NCBI RefSeq assembly: GCF_033954455.1
Contig: NZ_CP121473.1
Coordinates: forward strand, 5,256,501 to 5,320,500
Direction: 5' to 3'
From: Thiorhodovibrio litoralis
Lineage (GTDB): Bacteria; Pseudomonadota; Gammaproteobacteria; Chromatiales; Chromatiaceae
Length of the DNA: 64,000 nt
The stretch's first letter is position 1; the number at the start of each line of letters is the position of its first letter. Made by a program: the position numbers and the translations under genes. Positions 26,536 to 35,737 of the stretch are shown here, piece by piece. Under the pieces are notes generated by a model. That model was not told the DNA's origin and did not search any database. It worked only from the letters and a program-made list of their open reading frames with translations.

Positions 26536-28101
26536 ATGCTCTGGACCACCGACCTTGCCGCCGCCCAACACTGCGCCGCCCGCGCCGACTTCAGCGGTTG
26601 CCTGGCGCGCTGCCAGACCCTCGCCAGGGCGCACGCTAACGACCCCGAGGCCCTGTTGAGCATCGGCGCCCTGCTGCTGTCCGCCGGTCTGCTCAGCGCC
26701 GCCGAGACCTGCTTCGAGCGAGTCTGCACCCTGGCACCCAAGGATGCCCGCCCTTGGGTCAACCGCGCCAATCGCGCCCGCGAGGCTGGCGAGCACGCCC
26801 GCGCCCGCCAGATCATGCAGGCCCTGCTCGAGCAGTTCCCCAACCATCCCGTGATCCGCCGCACTGCGCTCACCAGCCTGGAATACGATCCCGAGGCCAC
26901 CGCCACCGAGCGCTTTGCCCAAGCCCGCGCCTGGGGCCAGTGGGCGCAGACCCGTGCGGGCGGCCCACATCCGCGCCCGCCGCTGGTGCCGCGCGACAGC
27001 CGCCCGCTGCGGGTTGGCTATGTCTCCGCCGACATCTGCCAGCACACCGTCGGCCTGTTCATCAAAGACGTCCTGGCCGCCCATGATCCAGCCCGGATCA
27101 CCCCCATCGTCTATCACGCCGGCCAAGTGCGCGACTGGGTCACACAGCAGATCAGCCAATCCGTTCAGTTACGCGAGGTCAGCGCCCTGGATGATGCCGC
27201 GCTGGTCGCGCAGATTCGCGCCGACCACATCGATGTCCTGATCGACCTCTCCGGCCACACCGCCGGCTCGCGCCTGAGCGTATTCGCCCACCGCCCCGCG
27301 CCGGTGCAAGTGAGCTGGCTGGGTTATTTCGCCACCACGGGCCTGACGGAGATCGATGCCGTGCTGCTGGACGCCTGGCACGCACCACCGGGGACCGAGG
27401 ATCAGTTCATCGAGCCGACCTTGCGTCTGCCGACAGGACGCTTCTGCTACCAGCCGGTGCCCTGGGCGCCAAAGGACCTGTCACCACCGCCGGTTGCGCA
27501 CAGCGCTCGGATTACCTTCGGCAGCTTCAACAACACCGCCAAGCTCAATGACGGCGTCTACGACCTCTGGGCTCAGATCCTGGCGGTGGTGCCGGATTCC
27601 CGCCTGCTCCTCAAGTGGCGCACCTTCAACGACGCGGCCTTGCGCCAGCGGGTGACCCAAGCCTTTGTGGCTCGCGGCATCGCCGCCGAGCGCATTGAGC
27701 TGCGCGGCCCCAGCTTTCATGCCGACCTGCTGAAAGAATACGCGGAGCTGGACATCGCGCTTGATCCCTTCCCCTTCACCGGCGGCCTGACCAGCTGCGA
27801 GGCGCTGTGGATGGGTGTGCCCGTGATCACCTGGCCGCAAGCGCGCGTGGTGAGCCGCCAGACCCACGCGGTGCTGCACCAGATCGGCCTGCAGGAGTGC
27901 TCCGCGAAACACCCTGACGCGTTCGTGCGCCTTGCCACGGAACTGGCCGCGGATACCCCGCGCTTGCGCGCCCTGCGCTGCGGCCTCAGAGCGCAGATGC
28001 AGGCGTCTGCGCTGATGGATGTGGCGGGCTTTGTCCGCAGCCTGGAGGAGACGTTGATCCAGCTCTATCGGCAGATTGAGGGGGATGTGGCCGAGGGCTG
28101 A
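26536..28101 (+). CDS. OGT/SPINDLY-type glycosyltransferase with TPR N-terminus
   Basis: The 521-residue protein has an N-terminal TPR region (residues about 1-115) and a GT41-type catalytic part. The latter starts at RPLRVGYVSADICQHTVG and includes DLSGHTAGSRLSVFAHRPAPVQVSWLG and later LDPFPFTGGLTSCEALWMGVPVITW, the donor-binding region. Such enzymes add GlcNAc or other sugars to proteins or glycans. It appears intact, in contrast to its damaged relatives at 34-35.5 kb and 57.3-58.1 kb. The start ATG 26536 follows a 23-base gap after the sulfotransferase remnant. There is no signal peptide, so it is cytoplasmic. Acceptor unknown. Confidence 0.85.
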   Translation: MLWTTDLAAAQHCAARADFSGCLARCQTLARAHANDPEALLSIGALLLSAGLLSAAETCFERVCTLAPKDARPWVNRANRAREAGEHARARQIMQALLEQFPNHPVIRRTALTSLEYDPEATATERFAQARAWGQWAQTRAGGPHPRPPLVPRDSRPLRVGYVSADICQHTVGLFIKDVLAAHDPARITPIVYHAGQVRDWVTQQISQSVQLREVSALDDAALVAQIRADHIDVLIDLSGHTAGSRLSVFAHRPAPVQVSWLGYFATTGLTEIDAVLLDAWHAPPGTEDQFIEPTLRLPTGRFCYQPVPWAPKDLSPPPVAHSARITFGSFNNTAKLNDGVYDLWAQILAVVPDSRLLLKWRTFNDAALRQRVTQAFVARGIAAERIELRGPSFHADLLKEYAELDIALDPFPFTGGLTSCEALWMGVPVITWPQARVVSRQTHAVLHQIGLQECSAKHPDAFVRLATELAADTPRLRALRCGLRAQMQASALMDVAGFVRSLEETLIQLYRQIEGDVAEG

Positions 28102-28168
28102 GCATTGCGCATCGCATCAATCCCCGCACAACCTGTTGCCTGGTAACGATGGCTGTTACGCATTACAC

Positions 28169-28519
28169 CTATGCCGTCAAAATCCGAAACTCGGTTGCTT
28201 TGGCAATTGGACGCACATGCCGCTTCTCCCGCTGCATATCGACGATGCCGTAATTCGACAGGGTCTTGAGCGTACGAGAAAGGTTGCTGGGCTTGCGGCC
28301 GGTGGCTTCGGCCAGCGCTGTAATCGACTCCGGCTGGGTCTCGCTGATGACCTTCAGCAACGCGCGATTATCATCGCTCAGCACTTCGGCAAGCGACTTC
28401 ATTGAGGTGAACCAGACCTTGGGATCGCCGGGCTTTGGCCGGTACTCACCCCGGGCGATAGCCAGCATTCGAGCGCGGATTTTTTCCTGCGGCATGATCC
28501 CGATCACAATGGCCTTCAT
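28169..28519 (-). CDS. TumA-like HTH antitoxin
   Basis: The 116-residue protein has a winged-helix/MarR-like DNA-binding part (ITALAEATGRKPSNLSRTLKTLSNYGIV) and resembles the HTH partner found beside DUF6516/TumE toxins. It should bind the toxin and repress the shared promoter. Its start overlaps the toxin stop by four bases (ATGA), so the toxin gene comes first in the operon, which is unusual but known for this family. Both genes look complete. Confidence 0.72.
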   Translation of the reverse strand: MKAIVIGIMPQEKIRARMLAIARGEYRPKPGDPKVWFTSMKSLAEVLSDDNRALLKVISETQPESITALAEATGRKPSNLSRTLKTLSNYGIVDMQREKRHVRPIAKATEFRILTA

Positions 28520-28896
28520 GGTTGTTGAACCTCCAGCAGTACGCGGTCCACATCCGCGAAGAAGTCTGTCAGTAGTTGGTGGGCATCCTGAAATTCATAG
28601 GGCACCCCTGTGTCCGAGCGGTGCCGGTGCTTGTGATCGAAGGTCAGAATGCGCCCGGCGTATTTGAACGTTCTCGACGGTTTGACCGCGTGCGCGTTGT
28701 CATAACCGAGTATGCGCTGCCCGGATGGCTCGTGGAGCGTCAGCGAGTAGCGAATGCCGTGCGGGATCTCGCTTGTCGGCTCAACCCGCCATGCCACGAT
28801 CTTGAGCCAATAGCCATGGCCCTGCTCGATGACCTGATTGTGCAGATCAAGGAGGGTGTCGATTCCAGAATCCTCACGCATGCCGTAGCATATCAT
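28516..28896 (-). CDS. TumE-family toxin (DUF6516)
   Basis: The protein (126 residues) matches the TumE/DUF6516 family in LLDLHNQVIEQGHGYWLKI, PHGIRYSLTLH, GYDNAHAV and TFDHKHRH, and in the acidic C-terminus with a DFFADVDRVL helix. The conserved His and Asp residues are kept, so it may be active. The start may be a little internal (near MREDSG). It lies 105 bases before the IS1111 element and probably has its promoter there. Confidence 0.75.
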   Translation of the reverse strand: MICYGMREDSGIDTLLDLHNQVIEQGHGYWLKIVAWRVEPTSEIPHGIRYSLTLHEPSGQRILGYDNAHAVKPSRTFKYAGRILTFDHKHRHRSDTGVPYEFQDAHQLLTDFFADVDRVLLEVQQP

Positions 28897-29004
28897 CGGC
28901 TGATACTAGTTGCTGCGTCCAAGAATTTGGAGGCTACCGCTGCCCTACCCGAACCCGGCGCGGTTTGAAATCAAAGGAAATCAAAGGATAAAATCAAAGG
29001 GGCC

Positions 29005-29323
29005 ATATATGGTCCGCCCCGCGATGCAAGAGGAAAATCGCTGATTTGGTCGAAGGAAACGTTGCGGCCATATATCCGGCATCGTTGAAGGATCATCATC
29101 GAAGTCGATCCCGTGCCCTGATGGAATTCGCGTACCTTGCCGTCCTCAATCAGGTTCTCAGTCTCAGCCTAAGCTGGCTTTGGCCCCTTCCAGGTTCTCG
29201 GCAAGGCGGTCGTACCTTTCATGCCATCACAGTGATGTTCACTCTCAGCAACTCGTGGTGTGGAACTCGGTTGGAAGCCCGTTCAGGGCTGGTTAGTCGT
29301 AATTGTTCGTCGCTAGCGAGGCG
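29005..29323 (-). ncRNA. Candidate bridge RNA region of IS1111 copy 1
   Basis: These 320 non-coding bases downstream of the transposase are conserved in copy 2. Hairpin stems persist while loops change: CCTGAT...ATCAGG, GTGA...TCAC, GCCC...GGGC and GGATC...GATCC (GGGA...TCCC in copy 2). In the IS1111 group the recombinase-guiding bridge RNA comes from this 3' end. The exact RNA ends and the target- and donor-binding loops were not determined. Confidence 0.5.
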
Positions 29324-30400
29324 TTACGCCGTCACGGCTGCAGGTCCAGGCTTCGCCAGCGCGCCACGCTCGGCATCGAAGGCTTTCCTGGTGGTCATCA
29401 CCGCCCAGGCGATGCGAGTGAGCTTGTTGGCCATCGCCACAATGGCGACGTTTGGATGACGGCGTTGTTTCAGGTTCTTGGCCCAATGGCTGACGGCATC
29501 CTCCTTTTTCTCAATCCAACGCATCATCGCGCGTGCACCGTGAATCAACAGCTGACGCAGATAGACATCCCCGCGCTTGCTAATCCCCAGCAGGCGCGGT
29601 TTTCCGCCGGTGTAATGCTGTCGTGGCACCAGCCCCAGCCAGGCGGCCAACGTGCGGCCATTGGCGAACAGTCCCCAATTGTCGCCCAAGGTGGCGATCA
29701 AGGCGGTAGCCACCAACGGGCCGACGCCGGGGATAGTCCTCAACAGCTGCACAGACTCGCTGGCGTCGGCTATGGACTGGATCTGGGTATCGTAGTGCTT
29801 GACCCGCGCATCGAGGTGGCGCAATTCTTCCAAGAGACCGTGGAGTTCCTCGCGGAAGCGTTCGCTGAGTCTGTTCTCGGCATCCTCCAGGATCTCAGGC
29901 AGACGACGCATGGCTGCCGCTCGGCCTTGAGGCATGACGATGCCATATTCAGCCAGCAACCCGCGTGCCTGATTGACCAGCGCGGTGCGCTGGGAGATGA
30001 CCTGGGAGCGCATGCGGTGAATGGCTTGGATGTCTTGCTGTTCGATGCTCTTGATGGGGACGAAACGCTGGCGTGGACGTTGAGCCGCTTCACAAATGGC
30101 CTCGGCATCAGCGGCATCAGTTTTGTTGTTTTTCACAAAGGGCTTGACGAACTGCGGAGCGATCAGCACCACCTCATGGCCAAAGCCCTGGAAGGTGCGC
30201 GCCCAGTGGTGGGCGCTACCGCAGGCTTCCATGGCGATGCGACAAGGCGGCTGTTGGGCGATGAAGGCACTTAAGGCCCCACGCGAGAGCTTGCGACTGA
30301 AGACGGTCTCGCCGTTGGCGTCAACGCCAAAGGCGTGCACACTATTCTTGGCCAAATCGATGCCGATGGTTGTCACGGGTTCTTTGCTAAACTTTGCCAT
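29324..30400 (-). CDS. IS110-family (IS1111 group) transposase, copy 1
   Basis: The 358-residue protein from ATG 30400 has the RuvC-like DEDD residues (IGIDLAKNS, AMEACGSAH, KTDAADAEAI) and a C-terminal transposase_20 domain with TIPGVGPLVATALI and the SKRGDVYLR region that bears the catalytic serine type chemistry of IS110 enzymes. It is close to copy 2 at 62.7-63.8 kb. The frame is open upstream to 30442, but MAKFSKEP is the matching start of both copies. It appears intact. Confidence 0.9.
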   Translation of the reverse strand: MAKFSKEPVTTIGIDLAKNSVHAFGVDANGETVFSRKLSRGALSAFIAQQPPCRIAMEACGSAHHWARTFQGFGHEVVLIAPQFVKPFVKNNKTDAADAEAICEAAQRPRQRFVPIKSIEQQDIQAIHRMRSQVISQRTALVNQARGLLAEYGIVMPQGRAAAMRRLPEILEDAENRLSERFREELHGLLEELRHLDARVKHYDTQIQSIADASESVQLLRTIPGVGPLVATALIATLGDNWGLFANGRTLAAWLGLVPRQHYTGGKPRLLGISKRGDVYLRQLLIHGARAMMRWIEKKEDAVSHWAKNLKQRRHPNVAIVAMANKLTRIAWAVMTTRKAFDAERGALAKPGPAAVTA

Positions 30401-30577
30401 GGTTCTGCTCCGCTTTCGGTTGACGCTGGGTGGTTTGTCCACCGCCTATTTTGCCCGCTGTGGGCTCGTTTTAGGAGCGGGGTGGACCATCCCATTACCG
30501 TGAAAGATGCAGGTAGCTTGAGGCAAACCACCCCCTGACCGCTTGGCGGCCTGAAAAAAACGGATTGTCGCGGCGGC

Positions 30578-31792
30578 TCAGGCTGGAATGTAGTGGTACT
30601 TCCTGAGCATCCGAATCCAACGCGGTGCGTTGCGTTCAACGCTGATGGCTTCGTAGTTGACCGTGGCATCCCGGTAATAATCGCCACGGTGGATCAACAC
30701 GAAGACGATTTTCAAAATTTTGTGGGCCAGCGCGAAGATCGCCCGTTTTCGCCCACGACGAACGAGCAAGACTTTGAACTTCTCAGCCAACGCACAGCGG
30801 GTGCGGCTGGCCGCATGGGCGGCCTCGCAGAGAATCCGTCGGACATAGGGATTGCCCTTGCGCGCGCGTGCGCTCTTGCGCTTGCCGGCCGATTCGTTGT
30901 TGCCTGGACAAACACCCGCCCAGGCGGCGAGCTTCTCGGGAGAGCCGAACGCGTCCATGTCGGTGCCGATTTCCACCAACAGCATGGCCGCGCCGGGCGC
31001 GTCGAGCCCGGGAATGGTCTGCAAGGCATGCAGCAGCGACTCATGGGGCTGCAGAGCGCTGAGCAAGTGGTGTCGAAACACCTCGATGCGCGCTTCGAGC
31101 TCTTCGATGTGGGTGAGAATCTCCCGTAGAACAAACCGATGGGTGTCGCTGAGTTCCCCATCGAGCGCATCGAGCAATTCCTCTTGCGTGGCCTTCAGCC
31201 GCTTGCTTGCGTAGCTCAAGACCTGTTGTGGCGTCTCCCCGGCCAACAGCCCCTTGATCATCGCCCGCGCCGAGGTGCCGTGGATGTCACTGACCACCGC
31301 CGAGAGGCGAATGCCCCCGTCAGTGAGCACCTTGTGCAAGCGGTTCTTCTCCCCGGCCAGAATGCCGGTGAATTTCTGCATCTGGCGCGAGACCAAGCGC
31401 AGTTCGCGCAGATTCTGCGGCGGCACGAAGCTGCCCGTGAGCAGCCCGCTGCGCGCGAGGATCGCCAACCATTGCGCATCGGCGATGTCGGTCTTGCGCC
31501 CAGGCACCTGTTTGACATGACGGGCATTGACCACCAAGGCGGCTATGCCCACCCGTTCCAGGGCCGCATAGGGGCTCTTCCAGTAGATGCCGGTGCTTTC
31601 CATGACCACCACCTCGGGCGCGAAGGAGGCCACCCACTCGGCCAGGGCGCGGCGCTCACGTTTGAACCCGCCAAACTCCTTCAACTCAACCCGTACCTCA
31701 CCATCGGCGTCCGCAATCAACGCACAGGCGGTGATCTTCGCATGATGAATATCCAACGCCACAACGCTGTTAAAGATCGGTGTCAGTTCCAT
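30578..31792 (-). CDS. IS110-family (IS110 group) transposase
   Basis: The 404-residue protein has the DEDD catalytic residues in VALDIHHAKI, VMESTGIYW and KTDIADAQWLA, and a C-terminal part with TIPGLDAPGAAMLLVEIG and ESAGKRKS, which holds the conserved serine. It differs clearly from the IS1111-type copies next to it. About 244 non-coding bases separate its start from the Rpn fragment that it interrupts. The element ends are not defined; the 3' border lies between 30,497 and 30,577. It appears intact. Confidence 0.88.
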   Translation of the reverse strand: MELTPIFNSVVALDIHHAKITACALIADADGEVRVELKEFGGFKRERRALAEWVASFAPEVVVMESTGIYWKSPYAALERVGIAALVVNARHVKQVPGRKTDIADAQWLAILARSGLLTGSFVPPQNLRELRLVSRQMQKFTGILAGEKNRLHKVLTDGGIRLSAVVSDIHGTSARAMIKGLLAGETPQQVLSYASKRLKATQEELLDALDGELSDTHRFVLREILTHIEELEARIEVFRHHLLSALQPHESLLHALQTIPGLDAPGAAMLLVEIGTDMDAFGSPEKLAAWAGVCPGNNESAGKRKSARARKGNPYVRRILCEAAHAASRTRCALAEKFKVLLVRRGRKRAIFALAHKILKIVFVLIHRGDYYRDATVNYEAISVERNAPRWIRMLRKYHYIPA

Positions 31793-32036
31793 GCGCGCTC
31801 CCCAACGATTACACTGACGACAGGGAGCCCGCGCAGGCCGCCACCGACATCCCTCTCAGGCGGTGTGCGCCTGGACCTCTTTACCGTGCGCTCTGTGGCG
31901 ATGCATTCCGGGGTTCGGAGCAGCGGCGGCGGGTCACGTTAGGAATCAGGATCAAGTCGCCAAATAGTTGACCGACCTCGCTGCCCGGGCTCCCCCTTAG
32001 CATCTTTCATTTTCCGGGGTGCCGCTACCCCTGCAT
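31793..32036 (-). other. 5' non-coding end of the IS110 element, possible bridge RNA
   Basis: This 244-base stretch before the IS110 transposase start has no gene. In the IS110 group the bridge RNA is encoded in the 5' end upstream of the recombinase, so this is the place to expect it. At 32,037 the sequence switches to the Rpn gene fragment. Structure was not resolved by eye. Confidence 0.4.
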
Positions 32037-32181
32037 GACCGTTAGACCAGTCGATCTCGGCATGGATGGCTGGGAACAGCAACGCGAGAAACTCCGGGAA
32101 GAACTTCTCCAGGGCTTCCTTCCAGGGGCTGTCGTAGTCGTTCGCGGCGCTGGTGTCGGCGGCTTGGGTGTCGGCTGTCAT
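32037..32181 (-). pseudogene. N-terminal fragment of an Rpn-family gene
   Basis: The first 47 residues (MTADTQAADTSAANDYDSPWKEALEKFFPEF onward to EIDWSNG) match the gene at 23,152 closely, then the frame runs into foreign sequence next to the IS110. The active-site region is missing. The upstream promoter cassette is intact. Confidence 0.8.
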
Positions 32182-32193
32182 GGGCTGAGTTTA
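32179..32193 (-). promoter_or_regulatory. Dispersed promoter cassette, copy 2
   Basis: On the minus strand TAAACT (32193-32188), six bases, then ATG 32181. AATCGGC lies directly upstream, as in copy 1. Confidence 0.5.
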
Positions 32194-32304
32194 GCCGATT
32201 GCCGTTGATTGGGTGTGAGCCACGCTACCCCGGCACATGCCCCAGCGCCAACGCCCGCAGCGCAGCCTCCGCCAGCGGCTGTCGATGCGGTTGCATCTAC
32301 ACCA

Positions 32305-32854
32305 CCATGGCATGGCGCCGCTAACCGCGCACCCAGGCGTCGGCCTGAACTTGTCCCTGTGCGCTCGGTGCTAAGCCGAGCCAATCAATGAGCCGTTTGC
32401 GTGAGGCAGGGTCCTGGCGAAAGCGCTCGAAATTCAGCATCAGTGCGTCATCAGGCTGGGCGAGGAGGTGTTCGAAGATGGCCTGATAGAGTCTGCTCGC
32501 GCCTGCGGCGCCGTAGGGCGCCCCCCAACCACGGCGCTGTCGCGATGTTTCGATGGCGCTGAACGGGCGCATCATGATCAGCCAGCGGGGGTTACAGATG
32601 GCGGCCATCTCAGGCATCACGAAGGCCAGCAGGGGATGTTTCAGAACCAGCTGTGTGCTGCCGTTGGATCTGGCTTGCGCGCATTGGTCCTGCCACCATG
32701 ACTGAAACCAGTCGGCAAACCCCTCGCCGCGCTGCGCACGGCGGCACAACTGCTGCTCATCCACCGCCTCAAGCAAAGCCGCGCGCAAGGCGGTGGGCTC
32801 GTAGCTGCTCGGCGTCATGGGGTCATTGAGTTGCAGATGCGGTGGGCAGCTGTA
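32305..32854 (-). repeat. 550-bp direct repeat, copy 1
   Basis: This block is nearly identical to 52586-53135 with a constant offset of 20,281 and no insertions or deletions; only a few substitutions are seen. It contains most of a sulfotransferase-like gene. Both copies are in the same orientation. Confidence 0.9.
32321..32818 (-). pseudogene. Sulfotransferase-like fragment, copy 1
   Basis: The 165-residue frame has LVLKHPLLAFVMPEMA, RPFSAIETSRQRRGWG and a C-terminal FERFRQDPASRKRLIDWLGL, the middle and end of a sulfotransferase-fold protein. The N-terminal PAPS-binding P-loop is absent, so it is not expected to be active. A stop comes at AWVRG, whereas the 52-kb copy runs on for 60 more residues. 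The IS630 inserted about 20 bases upstream of the repeat. Confidence 0.7.
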
Positions 32855-32874
32855 GGCACCCAGGCGCTCTAATA

Positions 32875-34086
32875 CCTCATTTCAGCTTAACTTGCGGATA
32901 TAAGTGCTTCAACTTCACACGCGCTTTGTCGTTGGTGAATTGCCAGTCGACGCCGATTTGGGCCTCGTTGCGTTGTTCTGCCCAGGCGGCGGTTTCGCGG
33001 CGAAGCGTTTCGATATCGCCGATGCGGCGGTCTAGGCACTGCTTGGTCATGACACTGAGTTCGATTTCGGCAATGTCCAACCAGCTGCCGTGCTTTGGGG
33101 TGTAGTGGATTTCCAAGCGCTCGATCAACCGCCGCGCTTCCTCAGGTGGGAAGGCTTTGTACAGAGAGGCGGGCGTATGCGTATTGAGGTTGTCCCAGAC
33201 GATAACGACTTTCTCGGCTTCGGGATAGTCCACGTCCAGCAATGTCTTGATTTCTTGGGCTAAATCGATCGCGGTTTTGGTTTCGCGCACACTGACTTTG
33301 CGCCATTGCCCCAAGGGTTCTGTGATCATGAAGTTCACCGCCGTACCGGCGCGCTCATATTCATAATCGTAGCGTTCGGGTTGGCCCGGTTGCATCGGCA
33401 GGGGCTGGCGTGTCTCGGCAATCAACTGGGTCGGTTGTTCATCAATGCAGACAACTGGCTTCTTGGGGTCGTAGGGGCGGCGGTAGACCTCCAGGACATC
33501 TTCCATTTGCGCCACAAAGGCGGCGTCTTCCCCGGGGGGAATCACCCAGCACTTGCGCCGATGCGGTTGGAGTGCGTTTTTTTTAGTGCGCGCATCACCG
33601 TGGGTGCCGAGATGCTCTCAACGACATCCAGTTCCACCAACTTCCCCGCGAGTAAATTCAACGTCCAGCGCGCGTATCCGGGAGGCGGCTCGCTACAGGC
33701 AATTTGCACCAACCGCGCCTGCTTTTCCCCATCGAGCAGGGGCTCGCAGCTCGGGTGCTCACGTTGCTTGCGTGAAAGCGCCGCTTCAAATCCTTGTTCG
33801 ACGAACCGCTCGCGAATGCTGAAGACAGTGCGCGGCGCGCAACCGAACGCCTCAGCGGCTTGTGCATCGCTCCAATTCGCCCCTTCGGCATCGACCTTGA
33901 GCAATACATTCGCATGTTTGATCTTCTGCGCCGCCGCTTGCCCTTTGCTCACCAGGTCTTCCAACAAACCACGCTCTTCATCGCTGAGACGGACTACATA
34001 TTTCTTTGTCATAGCGGTATCTCCTTCTGCAATGCTCTAAGAGATACCACTAGCGGCTTGTTTTCGCAACATAAGCCGAAATAAGG
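32875..34086 (-). mobile_element. IS630-family element with TA target duplication
   Basis: Terminal inverted repeats start CCTCATTTCAGCTTAACTTGCG at the left (32875 on) and CCTTATTTCGGCTTATGTTGCG at the right (complement, ending 34086), four mismatches in 22. Both are flanked by TA (32873-32874 and 34087-34088), the hallmark IS630 duplication. It inserted into the region between a sulfotransferase fragment and the end of an OGT-like gene. Confidence 0.88.
32877..34012 (-). CDS. IS630 transposase, two frames joined by a -1 frameshift
   Basis: The upstream frame (34012 to about 33570) encodes the helix-turn-helix part (SDAQAAEAFGCAPRTVFSIRERF). The downstream frame (to 32877) encodes the DDE core, with VCIDEQPTQL, VIVWDNLNTH and HGSWLDIAEIELS. 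They join at CTA AAA AAA ACG (eight A): slipping back one base gives KNALQPHRRKCWVIPPGED, which connects both halves. A -1 programmed shift at an A-run is known for IS630 elements. So the gene is probably functional rather than broken. Confidence 0.8.
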
Positions 34087-34088
34087 TA

Positions 34089-35533
34089 CTAGATAGCCGG
34101 TTAACGCGGTGGTGCCACTGGAGAAGGCGCCTAGCACGCAGCCTCGCGCGCCGCGCGCCGTCGTTGGCCAGTTCGGTGGCGATGCGCACAAAGCCGTCGT
34201 CGTCCTCGGCGATCAGCTCCGGCAAGCCCACGGTGGACAGGATGCTGGTCGCATGACGCCCCGGCCAGGTGCCGCCGCGTAGGGTCACCACGGGCACGCC
34301 CATCCACAAGGCCTCGATGGTGGTGGTACAGCCCCCGTAGGGCTGGGTATCCAGGGCCACATCAACGCCATTGTAGGCCTCAAACACCGCTCTGCGGGGT
34401 GCGCCGCCTTCCAACAGCAGGCGCTCTGGGGCGATGCCGGCGGCGGCGAAGCGCGCATGCAGGTTGCGCTGCTGCAGGGGATCATCCAGGGAGCGATACT
34501 TGAGCCGCAGGCGGGCCTCGGGGTTGGCGGCCAACACTCTTGACCAGAGCGCGATGGTCCGCGCCGAGAACTTGGTCGGGTTGCTGAAGCTGCCAAAGAC
34601 GACGACGTCGGGCTCGGGGGGGGCGCGCGCCGCCGAGAGGATCGCACCATCGGCACGGGCTTCACGGTAATGCAACGTCAGCAGTCGGTTACTATGGGTT
34701 CCTGGATGCTGCGGGACGATACGCAAGGCCTGCTCATAGGCCTGCAGGGCGTCATCGAAACGCCCGAGGTCCTTAAGAGCATTGCCCCGGTTGAAGTGCG
34801 CCTGGGCATCATCGGGCTTAAGCGCCAAGGCTTGGTCATAAGCCTGTAGGGCCTCCTCCAAGCGCAAGAGGGCTTGCAACATGACACCGTGGTTGCAGTG
34901 ATAGGCCGGAACTTGATCATTGTTGCGAATCGCGCGGCGAATGAGTGCCTCGGCGCCGGCGGGGTCGCCGCGCTGGTACAGAACCAACCCCAGACGATGC
35001 AGGGCCTCGGCGTGTGCGGGGTTCTGGGCGATGAGTTGCCGGTAGCCTGCTTCGGCTGTCTGCAGATCACCACTTTGATGCGCTTGCATAGCCTGCTGAT
35101 AGCGCTCGCCTGGCGCGTTTATGGAGCTGTCAGCTCGCTGGTGCACCGCGAGGTATTCTCGCAGCCTTTGGACACCGCCTTCATCCAGAGCGCTGCTCTG
35201 CGCTTGGGCGACCAGGGATTGCGCCTCGTCGGGGCGTGCGCAGCGCACCAAGGCATCGGCACTGCTGAGCCAGTATTGGGTGACCGCGGGATTGCCCGCG
35301 CGTGCCGTCTCAAACAGCGCAAGCGCAGCAGCGATCTGATTCACGGAAACGGCCAGCACGCCAAGGTTGTGGTTCGCGTCGGGATGCTTGGGCTGTACCT
35401 GCAAAATGGCCCGATACAATCGCTTGGCATCCTGGAGCTGGCCGGCGCGATGATGCGCTACCGCCTGGTTTAGCGCCTCCGGGATCGGGATCTGCTGATT
35501 GGAACTGGGTGTTGTTTCACGCGGGTGATTCAT
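34089..35533 (-). pseudogene. TPR/OGT-type glycosyltransferase with internal deletion
   Basis: The 498-residue frame has at least five TPR units (residues about 15-290) and a C-terminal GT41 part beginning at DVVVFGSFSNPTKFSART and including LDTQPYGGCTTTIEALWMGVPVVT. The first half of the catalytic region (the RVGYVSxD to HRxAPVQ part seen in the 26.5-kb gene) is missing without loss of frame, after HYREARAD. The last 16 codons, to 34037, come from the IS630 end. It is thus truncated twice and probably inactive. The 26.5-kb gene is the intact reference. Confidence 0.75.
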
Positions 35534-35570
35534 CGTGGTTCTTGCTCGTGTTCACGACACGCGCAGCGGC

Positions 35571-35655
35571 CCTACACCACCCCCAACGCCTTCAACATCG
35601 GCAGCTGCTTGGCCGCGAACGCCTCGGCCTGTCGGGCCAACTCGGCGAGATGGTC
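35571..35655 (-). pseudogene. C-terminal remnant of a sulfotransferase-type gene
   Basis: On the minus strand the sequence reads DHLAELARQAEAFAAKQLPMLKALGVV and stops, 40 bases before the TPR/OGT gene. It is the same tail found at 26.5, 52.4 and 58.1 kb. The upstream part is gone. Confidence 0.6.
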
Positions 35656-35737
35656 AGGTCCGAGTCCCCGATTCGCAGGTCAGTAGATTTTTGACGATTG
35701 CCGACTGCGCGTCCTTGCCGGGATGATCCAACGGACA

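Larger units (their letters stand above)
29003..30496 (-). mobile_element. IS1111-group (IS110 family) element, copy 1
   Basis: The ends are inferred by comparison with copy 2 (62417-63905): identity begins at about CCATATATGG and ends at about CATTA. Sub-terminal inverted repeats ATGGTCCGCCCCGC (29009-29022) and GCGGGGTGGACCAT (30477-30490, one mismatch) are placed as in the IS1111 group. It holds one transposase gene and a 320-base non-coding 3' end. No target duplication is expected for this family. Confidence 0.82.
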
